Source: Geminicoccaceae bacterium (GTDB lineage Bacteria; Pseudomonadota; Alphaproteobacteria; Geminicoccales; Geminicoccaceae). From it: 64,000 bases of DNA. A program made the position numbers and the translations under genes. Positions within the stretch are counted from its first letter, which is position 1, and every line of letters begins with the position of its first letter. Positions 1-9,090 of this stretch are shown here, one piece after another. Location: the NCBI GenBank assembly GCA_020638495.1, contig JACKIN010000004.1, positions 124,001 through 188,000 of the forward strand, read 5' to 3'. The notes under the pieces are model-generated. The model did not search any database and was not told the origin of the DNA. It saw nothing but the letters and a program-made list of their open reading frames with translations.

Positions 1-359
1 AGGAAGAGCAGCGATAGCGCGCCCGCGAAGATCTGGAGAGCCCGGCCGAGCTGGCGCGGCACGGCGCGCACCAGGACCTCGGCCGCGATCATGGCACCCT
101 CGCGAAAGGCGGCGGCGGCGGCGAGGTAGACCGTCCAGATCATGATCGAGCGGACCAGCACCTCGGACCAGGTCGAGGGCTGGCCCAGGACGAAGCGCAT
201 GAAGACCTGGTAGCAGGTGAAGCTGGCCATCAGCGCCACGCCCACCATGGCGAGGGCGAGCGCCGCCTCGGTCAGCCCGCGCTCGACGGCCCGGATCGCG
301 CGGAGCCAGGCGGGGCGCCGCCAGGGCGTCCCGCCAGCCGGCGGCCGCGCCGATGCCAT
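1..359 (-). CDS. dctQ: TRAP transporter small permease (DctQ family), partial
   Basis: The reading frame is open from an ATG at 359 down to the window edge, giving about 119 residues of a membrane protein. After a basic N-terminus there are hydrophobic stretches, and a segment reading QVFMRFVLGQPSTWSEV, which resembles the start of DctQ small permeases (second helix followed by WSEE/WSEV). In TRAP transporters DctQ pairs with the large DctM subunit to import dicarboxylates or other organic acids using a sodium gradient. The gene lies 18 bp downstream of dctP on the same strand, the usual operon order. The C-terminus and any dctM lie outside the window. Substrate cannot be read from this. Confidence 0.85.
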   Translation of the reverse strand, partial: MASARPPAGGTPWRRPAWLRAIRAVERGLTEAALALAMVGVALMASFTCYQVFMRFVLGQPSTWSEVLVRSIMIWTVYLAAAAAFREGAMIAAEVLVRAVPRQLGRALQIFAGALSLLF

Positions 360-377
360 GCTGGCCGGCCCCGGTGC

Positions 378-1343
378 CTACTGCGCCCGGATGCGCTCGA
401 TCAGCTCGTCGCCATACTGGTCGGTGTAGGCGGTGTAGGCCGGCTGCACCGCCGCCTCGAAGGCCGGCCGGTCGATCTCGGTCACGACCTCCATGCCCTT
501 GTCGATCAGGCCCTGCACACCGTTCTCCTCGAGCTCGCTGACCCGGCCGCGTGTCACCTCGACCGAGGCCGCAGCGGCTTCCATGATCCAGCCCTGCTCT
601 TCCTCGGAGAGGCCCGACCAGAGCGCATCGGACATGAGGATGATGGCCGGCGAGTAGAGGTGGCCGGAGAGGGTGAGGTAGTCCTGCACCTCGGCGAAGT
701 TGCTCACCGAGATGACGACGATCGGGTTCTCCTGGGCGTCGACCACACCCTGCTGCAGGGCGGTGAAGAGCTCGGCGAAGCTCATCGGCGTGGGTGCGGC
801 ACCCAGCGCCTCGAACGCCTTGAGGTGGATCGGGTTCTCCATGGTGCGGATCTTCAGCCCGGCGAGATCGGCCGGCGTCTTCACCGGCTGGCGCGAGTTG
901 GTGATGTGGCGAAAGCCGTTCTCGGTCCAGGCCAGCGCCTTGAAGCCCGCCTCGTCGATCTTGGCGAGCAGCTCCTGGCCGATCTCGCCGTCGAGCACGC
1001 CCCGCGCGTGGTCGTAGTCGCGAAAGAGGAAGGGCAGGTCGAGGACCTGGGTCTCGGGGACGAAATTGGGCAGGGGCCCGGACGAGGTGATGACCATGTC
1101 GAGGGTGCCGATCTGCACCGCCTCGATCATCTCGCGCTCGCCGCCGAGCGCCGCTGCCGGGTGCTGGACCAGGGTCATCTCGCCGCCGGAGAGATCCTCC
1201 AGAACCTCGCCGAAGCGGGTCATGCCCATGCCGTAATGGGAATCGGTGGTGGTGGCGTAGCCGACCTCGATCACGGTCTGGGCCGAAGCGGATGCGGCGA
1301 ATCCGGCCACCGCGGCCGTGGCGAGCAGCAGGCGCAGGCTCAT
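378..1343 (-). CDS. dctP: TRAP transporter periplasmic solute-binding protein (DctP family)
   Basis: A 321-residue precursor with a cleavable signal peptide (residues 1-21, ending ASAQT) and the DctP fold throughout. The run NGFRHITNSRQPVKTPADLAGLKIRT-type segment (about residues 142-167) and the TPMSFAELFTALQQGVVDAQENP segment (about 183-206) are typical of the family; the conserved Arg of the KIRT motif normally binds a substrate carboxylate. Length matches the family. The protein binds substrate in the periplasm and delivers it to the DctQ/DctM permease, whose first gene follows 18 bp later. The actual ligand is unknown; DctP proteins bind diverse organic acids. Confidence 0.92.
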   Translation of the reverse strand: MSLRLLLATAAVAGFAASASAQTVIEVGYATTTDSHYGMGMTRFGEVLEDLSGGEMTLVQHPAAALGGEREMIEAVQIGTLDMVITSSGPLPNFVPETQVLDLPFLFRDYDHARGVLDGEIGQELLAKIDEAGFKALAWTENGFRHITNSRQPVKTPADLAGLKIRTMENPIHLKAFEALGAAPTPMSFAELFTALQQGVVDAQENPIVVISVSNFAEVQDYLTLSGHLYSPAIILMSDALWSGLSEEEQGWIMEAAAASVEVTRGRVSELEENGVQGLIDKGMEVVTEIDRPAFEAAVQPAYTAYTDQYGDELIERIRAQ

Positions 1344-1430
1344 CTTGTTCCTCCCTCGTGGATCCGACTGCCCGTCATTGCGGGACGATACCGAACGGCG
1401 ATTAGCACGCCCGGCCGGGCGCGGTCAAAG

Positions 1431-1490
1431 CCAGGGGAACCGCACCCAGGGGAACCGCACCCAGGGGAACCGCACCCAGGGGAACCGCAC
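1431..1490. repeat. Four perfect tandem copies of a 15-bp unit
   Basis: The unit CCAGGGGAACCGCAC is repeated four times without mismatch (1431-1445, 1446-1460, 1461-1475, 1476-1490). The array abuts the ATG of the decayed transposase at 1491 and lies about 90 bp upstream of the dctP start. A 15-bp unit keeps the reading frame, so all frames through it stay open and produce spurious ORFs. It could be an expanded IS end or a slippage-generated minisatellite. Confidence 0.95.
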
Positions 1491-1973
1491 ATGGAGACGA
1501 TGGATCGGTTTCGCACCTGTTTCGCGGCTCTGGCGCATCCCCGCCGCGGCAATGCGCAAGGGGACGATCTTCTGGGGATTTTGCCGATCGCGCGGCTGGA
1601 TGGCGGTATTCCGAGCCATGGCACCTTCCGGCGCCTGTTCCGCATGCTCGATCCACCCGGCTTCGAGACGTGCTGCCAGCGCTTCGTGCCGGCATTCGGC
1701 GAGCAGATCGACGCCGAAGGGATCATCGCCGTCGCCGGCAAGACGATCGGGCGCCGCTTCGACAGGCGGAACGAGCGCTCGGCCCTGCACATGGTCGGCG
1801 CCTGGAGCGTCGGGCAGCGGCCGGTCCCCGGCCGGAGAAAGGTCGACGAAGAGCAACGGGATCGAGGCCGTGCCGGCGCCCCTGGCCATGCTCGCTCACC
1901 GCCACCCGCCTCGCCAGGATCGCCCGCGCCCACTGGCAGATCGAGAGCTGCCTGATGCGATCGCGCCGGGTGC
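1491..1973 (+). pseudogene. Decayed ISAs1-family transposase (H-repeat type)
   Basis: Three frames carry successive pieces of an ISAs1 transposase. Frame one (1491 to about 1853) has the N-terminal HPRRGN segment, then GIPSHGTFRRLF, AVAGKTIGRRFDR and SALHMVGAWS, each matching family landmarks (GIPSHDTF, AIDGKTLRRSFD, ALHMVSAW). The frame then shifts to a piece reading KSNGIEAVPAPLAML (family KSNEITAIPALLEML) and shifts again to RIARAHWQIESCL (family IRGHWxIEN). About 40 residues are missing between GILPIA and GIPSH, and most of the catalytic core before HWQIE is deleted. The first catalytic Asp (IDGK) is Ala here. It cannot be functional. It lies directly upstream of fabD. Confidence 0.85.
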
Positions 1974-2051
1974 CCGGTCCGCCTGCCTTGACAGCCTGGC
2001 GCCTGCGTGACACCGACGGCGGACTCTTCTGCTCACAACGACAAGTCGGCA

Positions 2052-3011
2052 ATGATGACGCGGATCGCGGTATTTCCGGGACAGGGGGCGCAGGCCGTCG
2101 GCATGGGCCGGGCCCTCTTCGATGCCGAGCCGGCCGCCCGGGCGGTGTTCGAGGAGGTCGACGAGGCCTTGGCCGAGAAGCTCTCGACGCTGATCTTCGA
2201 GGGCCCCGAGGAAGCGCTGACACTGACCCGCAACGCCCAGCCGGCGCTGATGGCGACGTCGCTCGCCGCGGTGCGGGCGCTCGAGGCGCGGGCCGCAAGG
2301 AAGCTCGGCGACATGGTCGACCAGGCGGCCGGGCATTCGCTCGGCGAGTATTCGGCCCTGGCCGCCATGGGTGCCCTCGACGTCGGCACGGCAGCACGGC
2401 TGCTCCGGCTCCGCGGCGAGGCGATGCAGGCGGCCGTGCCCGCGGGGGACGGGGCGATGGCGGCCGTCTTGGGCCTCGCCCCCGATGCGGCGCTCGAGGT
2501 GGCCGCCGCCGCCGAGGCCGCGACCGGCGGGGTCTGCGAGCTCGCCAACGACAATGCGGATGGCCAGGCCGTGCTCTCCGGCGACCGGACAGCGGTCGAG
2601 GCGGCCTGCGCCCTGGCGAAGGAGAAGGGGGCGAAGCGGGCGATGCTGCTCCAGGTCTCCGCCCCCTTCCACTGCCGGCTGATGGGCCCGGCGGCCGAGC
2701 GGCTGGCCGAGGCGCTGGGGCAGACTGCATTCAAGGCGCCGGCAAGGCCGGTGATCGCCAATGTCACGGCCGAGCCGGTGAGCGACCCGGCGCTGCTGCC
2801 GGGTCTCCTGACCCGCCAGGTGACCGCGCGGGTGCGCTGGCGCGAGACCATGCAGCGACTCGCCGCGGGCGACACGAAGCTGATCGCCGAGCTCGGCGCC
2901 GGCAAGGTGCTGACCGGCCTCGCCCGGCGGGCGGTGCCGACGGCGGCGCTCTTCAATGTGCAGGGGCCGGACGACCTCGACGGGCTCGTCCAGGCGCTGC
3001 AGACGAGCTGA
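2052..3011 (+). CDS. fabD: Malonyl-CoA:ACP transacylase
   Basis: FabD loads malonate from CoA onto acyl carrier protein for type II fatty acid synthesis. The 319-residue protein starts FPGQGAQ at residues 8-14, has the nucleophile motif GHSLG at 94-98 (Ser96) and the catalytic His in APFHCRLMG near residue 205. The frame is open back to a GTG at 2007, but family alignment places the start at the ATGATG at 2052 or 2055; upstream Shine-Dalgarno matching is weak. It is first in the cluster fabD-fabG-acpP-fabF-mltG; the fabG ribosome site overlaps its stop. An IS remnant ends less than 100 bp upstream, so the promoter is probably in that short interval. Confidence 0.96.
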   Translation: MMTRIAVFPGQGAQAVGMGRALFDAEPAARAVFEEVDEALAEKLSTLIFEGPEEALTLTRNAQPALMATSLAAVRALEARAARKLGDMVDQAAGHSLGEYSALAAMGALDVGTAARLLRLRGEAMQAAVPAGDGAMAAVLGLAPDAALEVAAAAEAATGGVCELANDNADGQAVLSGDRTAVEAACALAKEKGAKRAMLLQVSAPFHCRLMGPAAERLAEALGQTAFKAPARPVIANVTAEPVSDPALLPGLLTRQVTARVRWRETMQRLAAGDTKLIAELGAGKVLTGLARRAVPTAALFNVQGPDDLDGLVQALQTS

Positions 3012-3021
3012 AGGAGCTGCG

Positions 3022-3747
3022 ATGTTCGATCTGACGGGCCGGACGGCCCTGGTGACCGGCGCCTCGGGCGGCATCGGCGGGGCGATCGCCCGCGCGCTGC
3101 ACGCCCAGGGGGCGAAGGTCGTCCTCGCCGGCCGGCGCGAGGCGCCGCTCGCCGCGCTGGCGGCCGAGCTCGGCGAGCGGGCCGGGGTGCTGGTCGGCGA
3201 TCTCGCCGACCCGGCGGGCCTGGCGGCGCTCGGCGCGGCGGCGGCCGAGGCCGACATCCTCGTCAACAATGCCGGCATCACCCGCGACCAGCTCGCCATG
3301 CGGATGAAGGACGATGACTGGCAGGCGGTGATCGACACCAATCTCGGCGCCGCCTTTCGCCTTTCCCGGGCGGCGCTGAAGGGCATGATGAAGCGGCGCC
3401 ACGGGCGCATCGTCAACATCACCTCGGTGGTCGGCGTCACCGGCAACCCGGGCCAGACCAACTATGCCGCGGCCAAGGCCGGGCTGATCGGCATGAGCAA
3501 GGCCCTGGCGCAGGAGGTGGCGAGCCGCAACATCACCGTGAACTGCGTCGCCCCGGGCTTCATCGAGACGGCGATGACCGACGGGCTCGACGCGAGGCAG
3601 AAGGAGCTGCTGCTCGGCCGCATCCCGATGGCGCGGCTCGGCCAGGGCATGGATGTCGCGGCCGCGGTCGCCTATCTCGCCAGCGACGAGGCGGCCTACG
3701 TCACGGGGCAGACCCTGCACGTCAATGGCGGGATGGCGATGCCCTGA
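3022..3747 (+). CDS. fabG: 3-oxoacyl-ACP reductase
   Basis: FabG reduces 3-ketoacyl-ACP with NADPH in each elongation cycle. The 241-residue protein is a classical short-chain dehydrogenase: the nucleotide loop TGASGGIG at 12-19, LVNNAGIT at about 80-87, and catalytic Ser135, Tyr148 and Lys152 (YAAAK). The start at 3022 is set by AAGGAG (3011-3016) five bases upstream, itself overlapping the fabD stop. Upstream in-frame ATG at 2956 lies inside fabD and is not used. Placement between fabD and acpP identifies it as the fatty-acid enzyme rather than a generic SDR. Confidence 0.96.
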   Translation: MFDLTGRTALVTGASGGIGGAIARALHAQGAKVVLAGRREAPLAALAAELGERAGVLVGDLADPAGLAALGAAAAEADILVNNAGITRDQLAMRMKDDDWQAVIDTNLGAAFRLSRAALKGMMKRRHGRIVNITSVVGVTGNPGQTNYAAAKAGLIGMSKALAQEVASRNITVNCVAPGFIETAMTDGLDARQKELLLGRIPMARLGQGMDVAAAVAYLASDEAAYVTGQTLHVNGGMAMP

Positions 3748-3974
3748 GCGGGGCACCGCGTCGAACCGGCAACGCCGGCAGGGTGATTGACCGGGCGGCC
3801 GTGCTTCGCCTAGTCAGGGCTGCACCGGTCGGCTAAAGGGCGGGCGCGGTTGCCAGCTGGAGCCAAAACCGGCAGAAGCGCCAACCACCGGTGGTGAAAC
3901 CAGAACGTCCGAGGGTGCCCGGCACCTCGGCGACGCCGACGGCCCAGGGCCCGGCCATGCGGAGCAGGACACAC

Positions 3975-4211
3975 ATGAGCGACATCGCGGAACGCGTGAA
4001 GAAGATCGTCATCGAGCACCTCGGTGTCGAGGAGGCGAAGGTCACCGACACGGCGAGCTTCGTCGACGATCTCGGCGCCGACAGCCTCGACACGGTCGAG
4101 CTGGTCATGGCCTTCGAGGAGGAGTTCGGCTGCGAGATCCCGGACGATGCGGCCGAGAAGATCGCCACCGTCCAGGACGCGATCAACTACATCGAGGCCA
4201 ACGCATCCTGA
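3975..4211 (+). CDS. acpP: Acyl carrier protein
   Basis: A 78-residue acidic protein carrying the phosphopantetheine attachment motif GADSLDTVE with Ser37, the normal position. Helix II after the Ser is intact. It carries growing acyl chains between the Fab enzymes. The start is the ATG at 3975, with GGAG at 3961-3964; the frame extends upstream but the added residues are not ACP-like. The 227-bp gap after fabG is longer than other gaps in the cluster and probably gives acpP its own promoter, as is common for this highly expressed gene. Confidence 0.97.
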   Translation: MSDIAERVKKIVIEHLGVEEAKVTDTASFVDDLGADSLDTVELVMAFEEEFGCEIPDDAAEKIATVQDAINYIEANAS

Positions 4212-4284
4212 ATGTCGGGCGGCAGGTCCGGCCCGAGGCTCCGGCTCCGGCCGGCCAGCGGCCGGCAGTTGTGGAGCTGAGCTG

Positions 4285-5553
4285 ATGCGTCGTGTCGTCG
4301 TCACCGGTATCGGGCTCGTCTCGCCGCTCGGCGGCGATGTCGCGACCTCATGGGCCAATCTGGTGGCCGGCAAGTCGGGCATCGGCCGGACCACCGGCTT
4401 CGAGATCGATGACCTGCCATCGAAGGTGGCGGGCCATGTGCCGCGTGGCGAGGGGCCCGGCCTCTTCAACGCCACCGACTATGTCGAGGCCAAGGACCTC
4501 CGCAAGAACGACCCGTTCATCGTCTTCGGCATCGCCGCCGCCGCCCAGGCGATGGCGGATTGCGGCTACCGGCCCGAGACCGAGGAGCAGCAGGAGCGGG
4601 CCGGGGTGCAGATCGGCTCCGGCATCGGCGGGCTGCAGACCATCGCCGAGACGACGCTGATCCTGGAGAAGAGCGGCCCCCGGCGGGTCAGCCCCTTCTT
4701 CATCCCGGCATCGCTCATCAACCTGGTCAGCGGCCAGGTCTCGATCCGCCACGGGCTCAAGGGGCCGAACCACTCGGCGGTCACCGCCTGCTCGACCGGA
4801 GCGCACGCGATCGGCGATGCCGCCCGCTTCATCGCCCTCGACGACGCGGATGTGATGGTCGCCGGCGGGGCGGAGGCCGCGATCTGCCGGCTCGGCATCG
4901 CCGGGTTCTGCGCCGCCCGCGCCCTCTCGACCGGCTTCAACGACACGCCCGAGCGCGCGTCCCGGCCATGGGATCGGGACCGGGACGGCTTCGTCATGGG
5001 CGAGGGGGCCGGCGTCGTCGTGCTCGAGGAGCTCGAGCACGCGAAGCGGCGCGGGGCTCGGATCTACGCCGAGCTCAAGGGCTACGGCGTCTCCGGCGAC
5101 GCCCACCACGTCACCGCCCCGGCACCCGAGCATGCCGGCGCCTTCCGCTCGATGCGCAATGCGCTTCGCCGGGCCGGGCTGGAGCCCTCCGACATCGACT
5201 ACGTCAACGCGCACGGCACCTCGACGCCGCTCGGCGACGAGCTCGAGTTCGGCGCCGTCAAGCGCCTCTTCGGCCCGGCCGCGGCCAACGTGAAGATGTC
5301 GTCGACCAAGTCGGCGATCGGCCATCTGCTGGGGGCCGCCGGCAGCGCCGAGGCGATCTTCTCGATCCTCGCCATGCGCGACGGGGTGGTGCCGCCGACG
5401 CTCAATCTCGACAACCCGTCGGACGACTGCCAAGGCATCGACCTCGTGCCGCACGCCGCCAAGGAGATGAAGGTGCGGGCCGCCCTCTCCAACTCCTTCG
5501 GCTTCGGCGGCACCAACGCGACCCTGGTCTTCGCCCACCCCGACACGATCTGA
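4285..5553 (+). CDS. fabF: 3-oxoacyl-ACP synthase II
   Basis: FabF condenses malonyl-ACP with acyl-ACP. The 422-residue protein starts RRVVVTGIGLVSPLG and contains the complete Cys-His-His set of KAS II: Cys169 (TACSTG), His310 (NAHGTST) and His347 in SSTKSAIGHLLG, with Lys342. The C-terminal FGFGGTN glycine-rich loop is present. The ATG at 4285 has GGAG at 4273-4276. The gene follows acpP by 73 bp and precedes mltG by 13 bp, the standard alphaproteobacterial order. Confidence 0.97.
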   Translation: MRRVVVTGIGLVSPLGGDVATSWANLVAGKSGIGRTTGFEIDDLPSKVAGHVPRGEGPGLFNATDYVEAKDLRKNDPFIVFGIAAAAQAMADCGYRPETEEQQERAGVQIGSGIGGLQTIAETTLILEKSGPRRVSPFFIPASLINLVSGQVSIRHGLKGPNHSAVTACSTGAHAIGDAARFIALDDADVMVAGGAEAAICRLGIAGFCAARALSTGFNDTPERASRPWDRDRDGFVMGEGAGVVVLEELEHAKRRGARIYAELKGYGVSGDAHHVTAPAPEHAGAFRSMRNALRRAGLEPSDIDYVNAHGTSTPLGDELEFGAVKRLFGPAAANVKMSSTKSAIGHLLGAAGSAEAIFSILAMRDGVVPPTLNLDNPSDDCQGIDLVPHAAKEMKVRAALSNSFGFGGTNATLVFAHPDTI

Positions 5554-5566
5554 GCAGCCGCCGCCC

Positions 5567-6556
<990 letters not shown>

Positions 6557-6589
6557 AGGGCAGCCGCTCGCCCGCCCCGCCGGGCCGGC

Positions 6590-6856
6590 CTACTCGGTCG
6601 CGGTGAGGGCCGTGCCGGGCCGAAGCTCCAGCTGCTCGCGGGACTTGGCCCGCGGCCCGGGCGTCGCCGTTCCGGCAGCGGCCGCGGTGCTGCGGCGGGG
6701 CCGTCCGCGACCACCGCGTCTGCGGGGCGACCCGCGATACGTGTCGGGGAGGATGGTCGACTCCTCGGCCCGGGCGAGCGGCGCCGCTGCCAGAGGGGTC
6801 AGGCCCAGGGCGGCAGTCATGGCAAAATGCAGGGCGAACCGACGGCGGTTGAGCAT
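6590..6856 (-). CDS. Small exported hypothetical protein, Tat-like signal
   Basis: An 88-residue product not recognised as any named family. It begins MLNRRRFALHFAMTAALG, a twin-arginine followed by a hydrophobic stretch ending APLARA, suggesting export by Tat or Sec. The rest is short, basic and disordered-looking, with Arg/Gly-rich and Ala/Thr-rich runs. The start has a good GGAGG eight bases upstream. It ends 33 bp from the mltG stop on the opposite strand. The mature protein is only about 60 residues. Coding status is supported by the signal and ribosome site but not by homology. Confidence 0.6.
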   Translation of the reverse strand: MLNRRRFALHFAMTAALGLTPLAAAPLARAEESTILPDTYRGSPRRRGGRGRPRRSTAAAAGTATPGPRAKSREQLELRPGTALTATE

Positions 6857-6990
6857 GATCGTCTTCCTCCACGGTTGGTAGGGTCCAGCCAACGGGCCGG
6901 GTGGCCCCGGGTGATCGACCCGGCCGGCACGGTGACCATGCCCCGGCTCGGCCGGCGGCTCTGTGAACGGGTTCACACGGTGGGGCAGAA

Positions 6991-7665
6991 TTAGTCGTCC
7001 GGGCTTGCCGCCACGGCTTCCAGCGCCGCCCGGTCGAGGATGCGGAGCGTGCCGCGCCCGGGCCTTATCCACCCCTGGCCGCGCCAGATCGCCAGGGTCT
7101 TGGCGACGCCTTCCCGCGTCGCGCCGGTGAAGTCGGCCAGCTCGGCCTGCGACACCGGCAGGCTGCCGTCCGCCTTGCCGATCTTGAGCTGGAGCCGCAG
7201 CAGCAGCCGGGCGAGGCGGGTCGAGAGCGGCAGGAAGGCGCGATCCTCGTGCCGCTCGCTCATGACCCGCAGCCGGGCGCAGAGCAGCTCGATCAGCTCC
7301 AGCGCCAGATCCGGCTCCGGGCGGATCAGCGCCAGGAGATCGGGCCGGCGCACCTGGCGCAGCCGGACGACACCCAGCGCCGTGGCGCTGGCGGTCCGCC
7401 GGCCGGTGAAGAGCCCGATCTCGCCGAAGATCTCGCCCTCGGTGATGATCTCGAGCCCGAGCTTGCGGCCGCTCGGCGCCAGCACGCTGATCGCGATCTC
7501 GCCCTGGTCGAGCAGATAGAGGGCGTCGGCGTCGTCGCCCTGCAGGAAGAGGCTGTCGCCGGGGGCGAGCGTCACGGCCATTGCCGCCCGCTCGAGGGCG
7601 GCGCGCAGCTCGGCGGTCGCCACGAAGGCCGCCGCGTTCTCGCGGGGCGTCGGCGCCCTTTGCAT
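6991..7665 (-). CDS. Crp/Fnr-family transcriptional regulator
   Basis: A 224-residue regulator with an N-terminal cyclic-nucleotide-binding beta-roll (about residues 20-130; segments GDSLFLQGDDADALYLLDQG and GEIFGEIGLFTGRRTASATA) and a C-terminal winged helix (SQAELADFTGATREGVAKTL, about 165-185). There is no Fnr-like N-terminal cysteine cluster, so oxygen sensing by an iron-sulfur cluster is unlikely. The start at 7665 lies right after the stop of the upstream SDR gene, whose last codons supply the AAGGAG ribosome site; the two are one operon. An alternative GTG at 7674 overlaps the SDR stop. The effector and targets are unknown. Confidence 0.92.
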   Translation of the reverse strand: MQRAPTPRENAAAFVATAELRAALERAAMAVTLAPGDSLFLQGDDADALYLLDQGEIAISVLAPSGRKLGLEIITEGEIFGEIGLFTGRRTASATALGVVRLRQVRRPDLLALIRPEPDLALELIELLCARLRVMSERHEDRAFLPLSTRLARLLLRLQLKIGKADGSLPVSQAELADFTGATREGVAKTLAIWRGQGWIRPGRGTLRILDRAALEAVAASPDD

Positions 7666-7670
7666 GGCGG

Positions 7671-8399
7671 TCACTCCTTGGCCGCGAACCGGGTGAAGAG
7701 ACCATCGACCACGGCTGCCGGCAACAGGCTGGTGAGCACGGCCAGGGCATAGAGGCGGCGCGGGAAGGCGATCCGTGCCCGGTTGCGGGCGAGGCCCCGG
7801 ACGATCCGGGCGGCGGCGGTCGCCGGCTCCATCAGGAACGGCATCGGGAAGGGGTTGGCCGCCGTGAGCGGGGTCCTGACGAAGCCCGGGCAGATGACGC
7901 TGACGCCGATGCCGTCCCTGGCGAGCCGGCCGCGCAGGCCCTCGCCATAGAGGCGGACGGCGGCCTTGCTGGCGCAGTAGGCGGGCGCGTTCGGGAGGCC
8001 GCGGAAGCCGGCGAGCGAGCTCATGAGCGCAATCTGGCCGGCACCCCTGGCGCGCATGGGCGCCAGGGCCGGCTCGACCGTGTTGACGACGCCCTGGACG
8101 TTGACCGCCACGAGGGTCGAGGGATCGCCGCCGGAAATGCCGGCATTGGCGATCAGGAGGTCGATGGGCGCTGCCGCGCAGGCGCGCTCGATGGCCCCGG
8201 CCATGGCCGGGGCGTCCTGGACCTCGACGCACGCGGTCGCGACCTCGCCGGCGCAGTCGGCGGCGACCGCCGCGAGGCGCGGCGCATCGCGGCCGAGGAG
8301 GGTGAGCCGCCGCCCCGGTGCCGCCAGCCGTCTTGCCAGTGCCGCGCCAATGCCGCTACTTGCACCGGTGATCAGCACATGTCGCGGATCCCACACCAT
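7671..8399 (-). CDS. Short-chain dehydrogenase/reductase
   Basis: A 242-residue classical SDR with TGASSGIG at 11-18, the NAG motif near 95, a catalytic Ser in MSSLAGF and YCASK active-site residues near 152-156. The C-terminus is hydrophobic (ALAVLTSLLPAAVVDGLF), suggesting membrane association, as in many uncharacterised SDRs acting on lipids. The start at 8399 leaves only 37 bp to the divergent gmk start. It is cotranscribed with the Crp-like gene. Substrate unknown. Confidence 0.88.
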   Translation of the reverse strand: MVWDPRHVLITGASSGIGAALARRLAAPGRRLTLLGRDAPRLAAVAADCAGEVATACVEVQDAPAMAGAIERACAAAPIDLLIANAGISGGDPSTLVAVNVQGVVNTVEPALAPMRARGAGQIALMSSLAGFRGLPNAPAYCASKAAVRLYGEGLRGRLARDGIGVSVICPGFVRTPLTAANPFPMPFLMEPATAAARIVRGLARNRARIAFPRRLYALAVLTSLLPAAVVDGLFTRFAAKE

Positions 8400-8436
8400 A
8401 GCGCTTCTCCAGCCGGCCTTCTCCAGGATTGCATGC

Positions 8437-9090
8437 ATGATCGCGCTCGACCGTCTGATACCCGGCCGCCGGCGCGGCCTGATGCTGGTCATGTCGTCCC
8501 CGTCCGGCGCCGGCAAGACCTCCATCTCGCGGGCGGTGCTGGCGCAGGAAAGCGAGCTCGACCTCTCCATCTCGGTGACCACCCGGCCGCGGCGGCCGGC
8601 CGAGGTGGATGGCCGCGACTACCATTTCATCACGCCCGACCGCTTCGCCGCCATGATCGAGGCGGGCGAGCTGCTGGAGCACGCGACGGTCTACGGCCAT
8701 TCCTACGCCACGCCGAAGGCGCCCGTGCTGGCCGCCCTCGCCGCCGGCCGCGACGTGCTCTTCGACATCGACTGGCAGGGTGCCCAGCAGCTCCGCGAGG
8801 CGGTCAGCGAGGACATGGTCGGCGTGTTCATCCTGCCACCCTCGACCGAGGAGCTGGCGGCCCGGCTCCGCACGCGTGCCCAGGACAGCGACGCCGAGGT
8901 GCAGTTCCGCCTGGCCCAGATCGCCAACGACGTGACCCACTGGCCGGAGTACGACTACGTCCTGATCAACCAGGATTTCGAGAACAGCGTCGGCGCGGTC
9001 CGGGCGATCATCGCCGCGGAACGGCTGAGACGGGTGCGCCAGCCGGGCCTCGGCGAGTTCGTCAAGCAGTTCCGCCACCAGCCTTCCTGA
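8437..9090 (+). CDS. gmk: Guanylate kinase
   Basis: Gmk phosphorylates GMP to GDP. The 217-residue protein has the P-loop SSPSGAGKTS (residues 20-29), the GMP-binding region SVTTRPRRPAEVDGRDYHF, and FDIDWQGAQQL. The start is the ATG at 8437, with CAGGA about ten bases upstream; it lies 37 bp from the divergent SDR. The 3' end overlaps ksgA tail-to-tail by 29 bp (9062-9090). Confidence 0.96.
   Translation: MIALDRLIPGRRRGLMLVMSSPSGAGKTSISRAVLAQESELDLSISVTTRPRRPAEVDGRDYHFITPDRFAAMIEAGELLEHATVYGHSYATPKAPVLAALAAGRDVLFDIDWQGAQQLREAVSEDMVGVFILPPSTEELAARLRTRAQDSDAEVQFRLAQIANDVTHWPEYDYVLINQDFENSVGAVRAIIAAERLRRVRQPGLGEFVKQFRHQPS

Noticed and set aside
660..1490. Plus-strand frame running into the transposase remnant
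   Set aside because: The part before 1491 is antisense to dctP and only joined to the transposase frame because the 15-bp repeats have no stops.
1980..2051. Upstream extension of fabD to GTG 2007 and a TTGACA at 1988
   Set aside because: Extra residues are not family-like, and no -10 element sits at the proper distance from the TTGACA.
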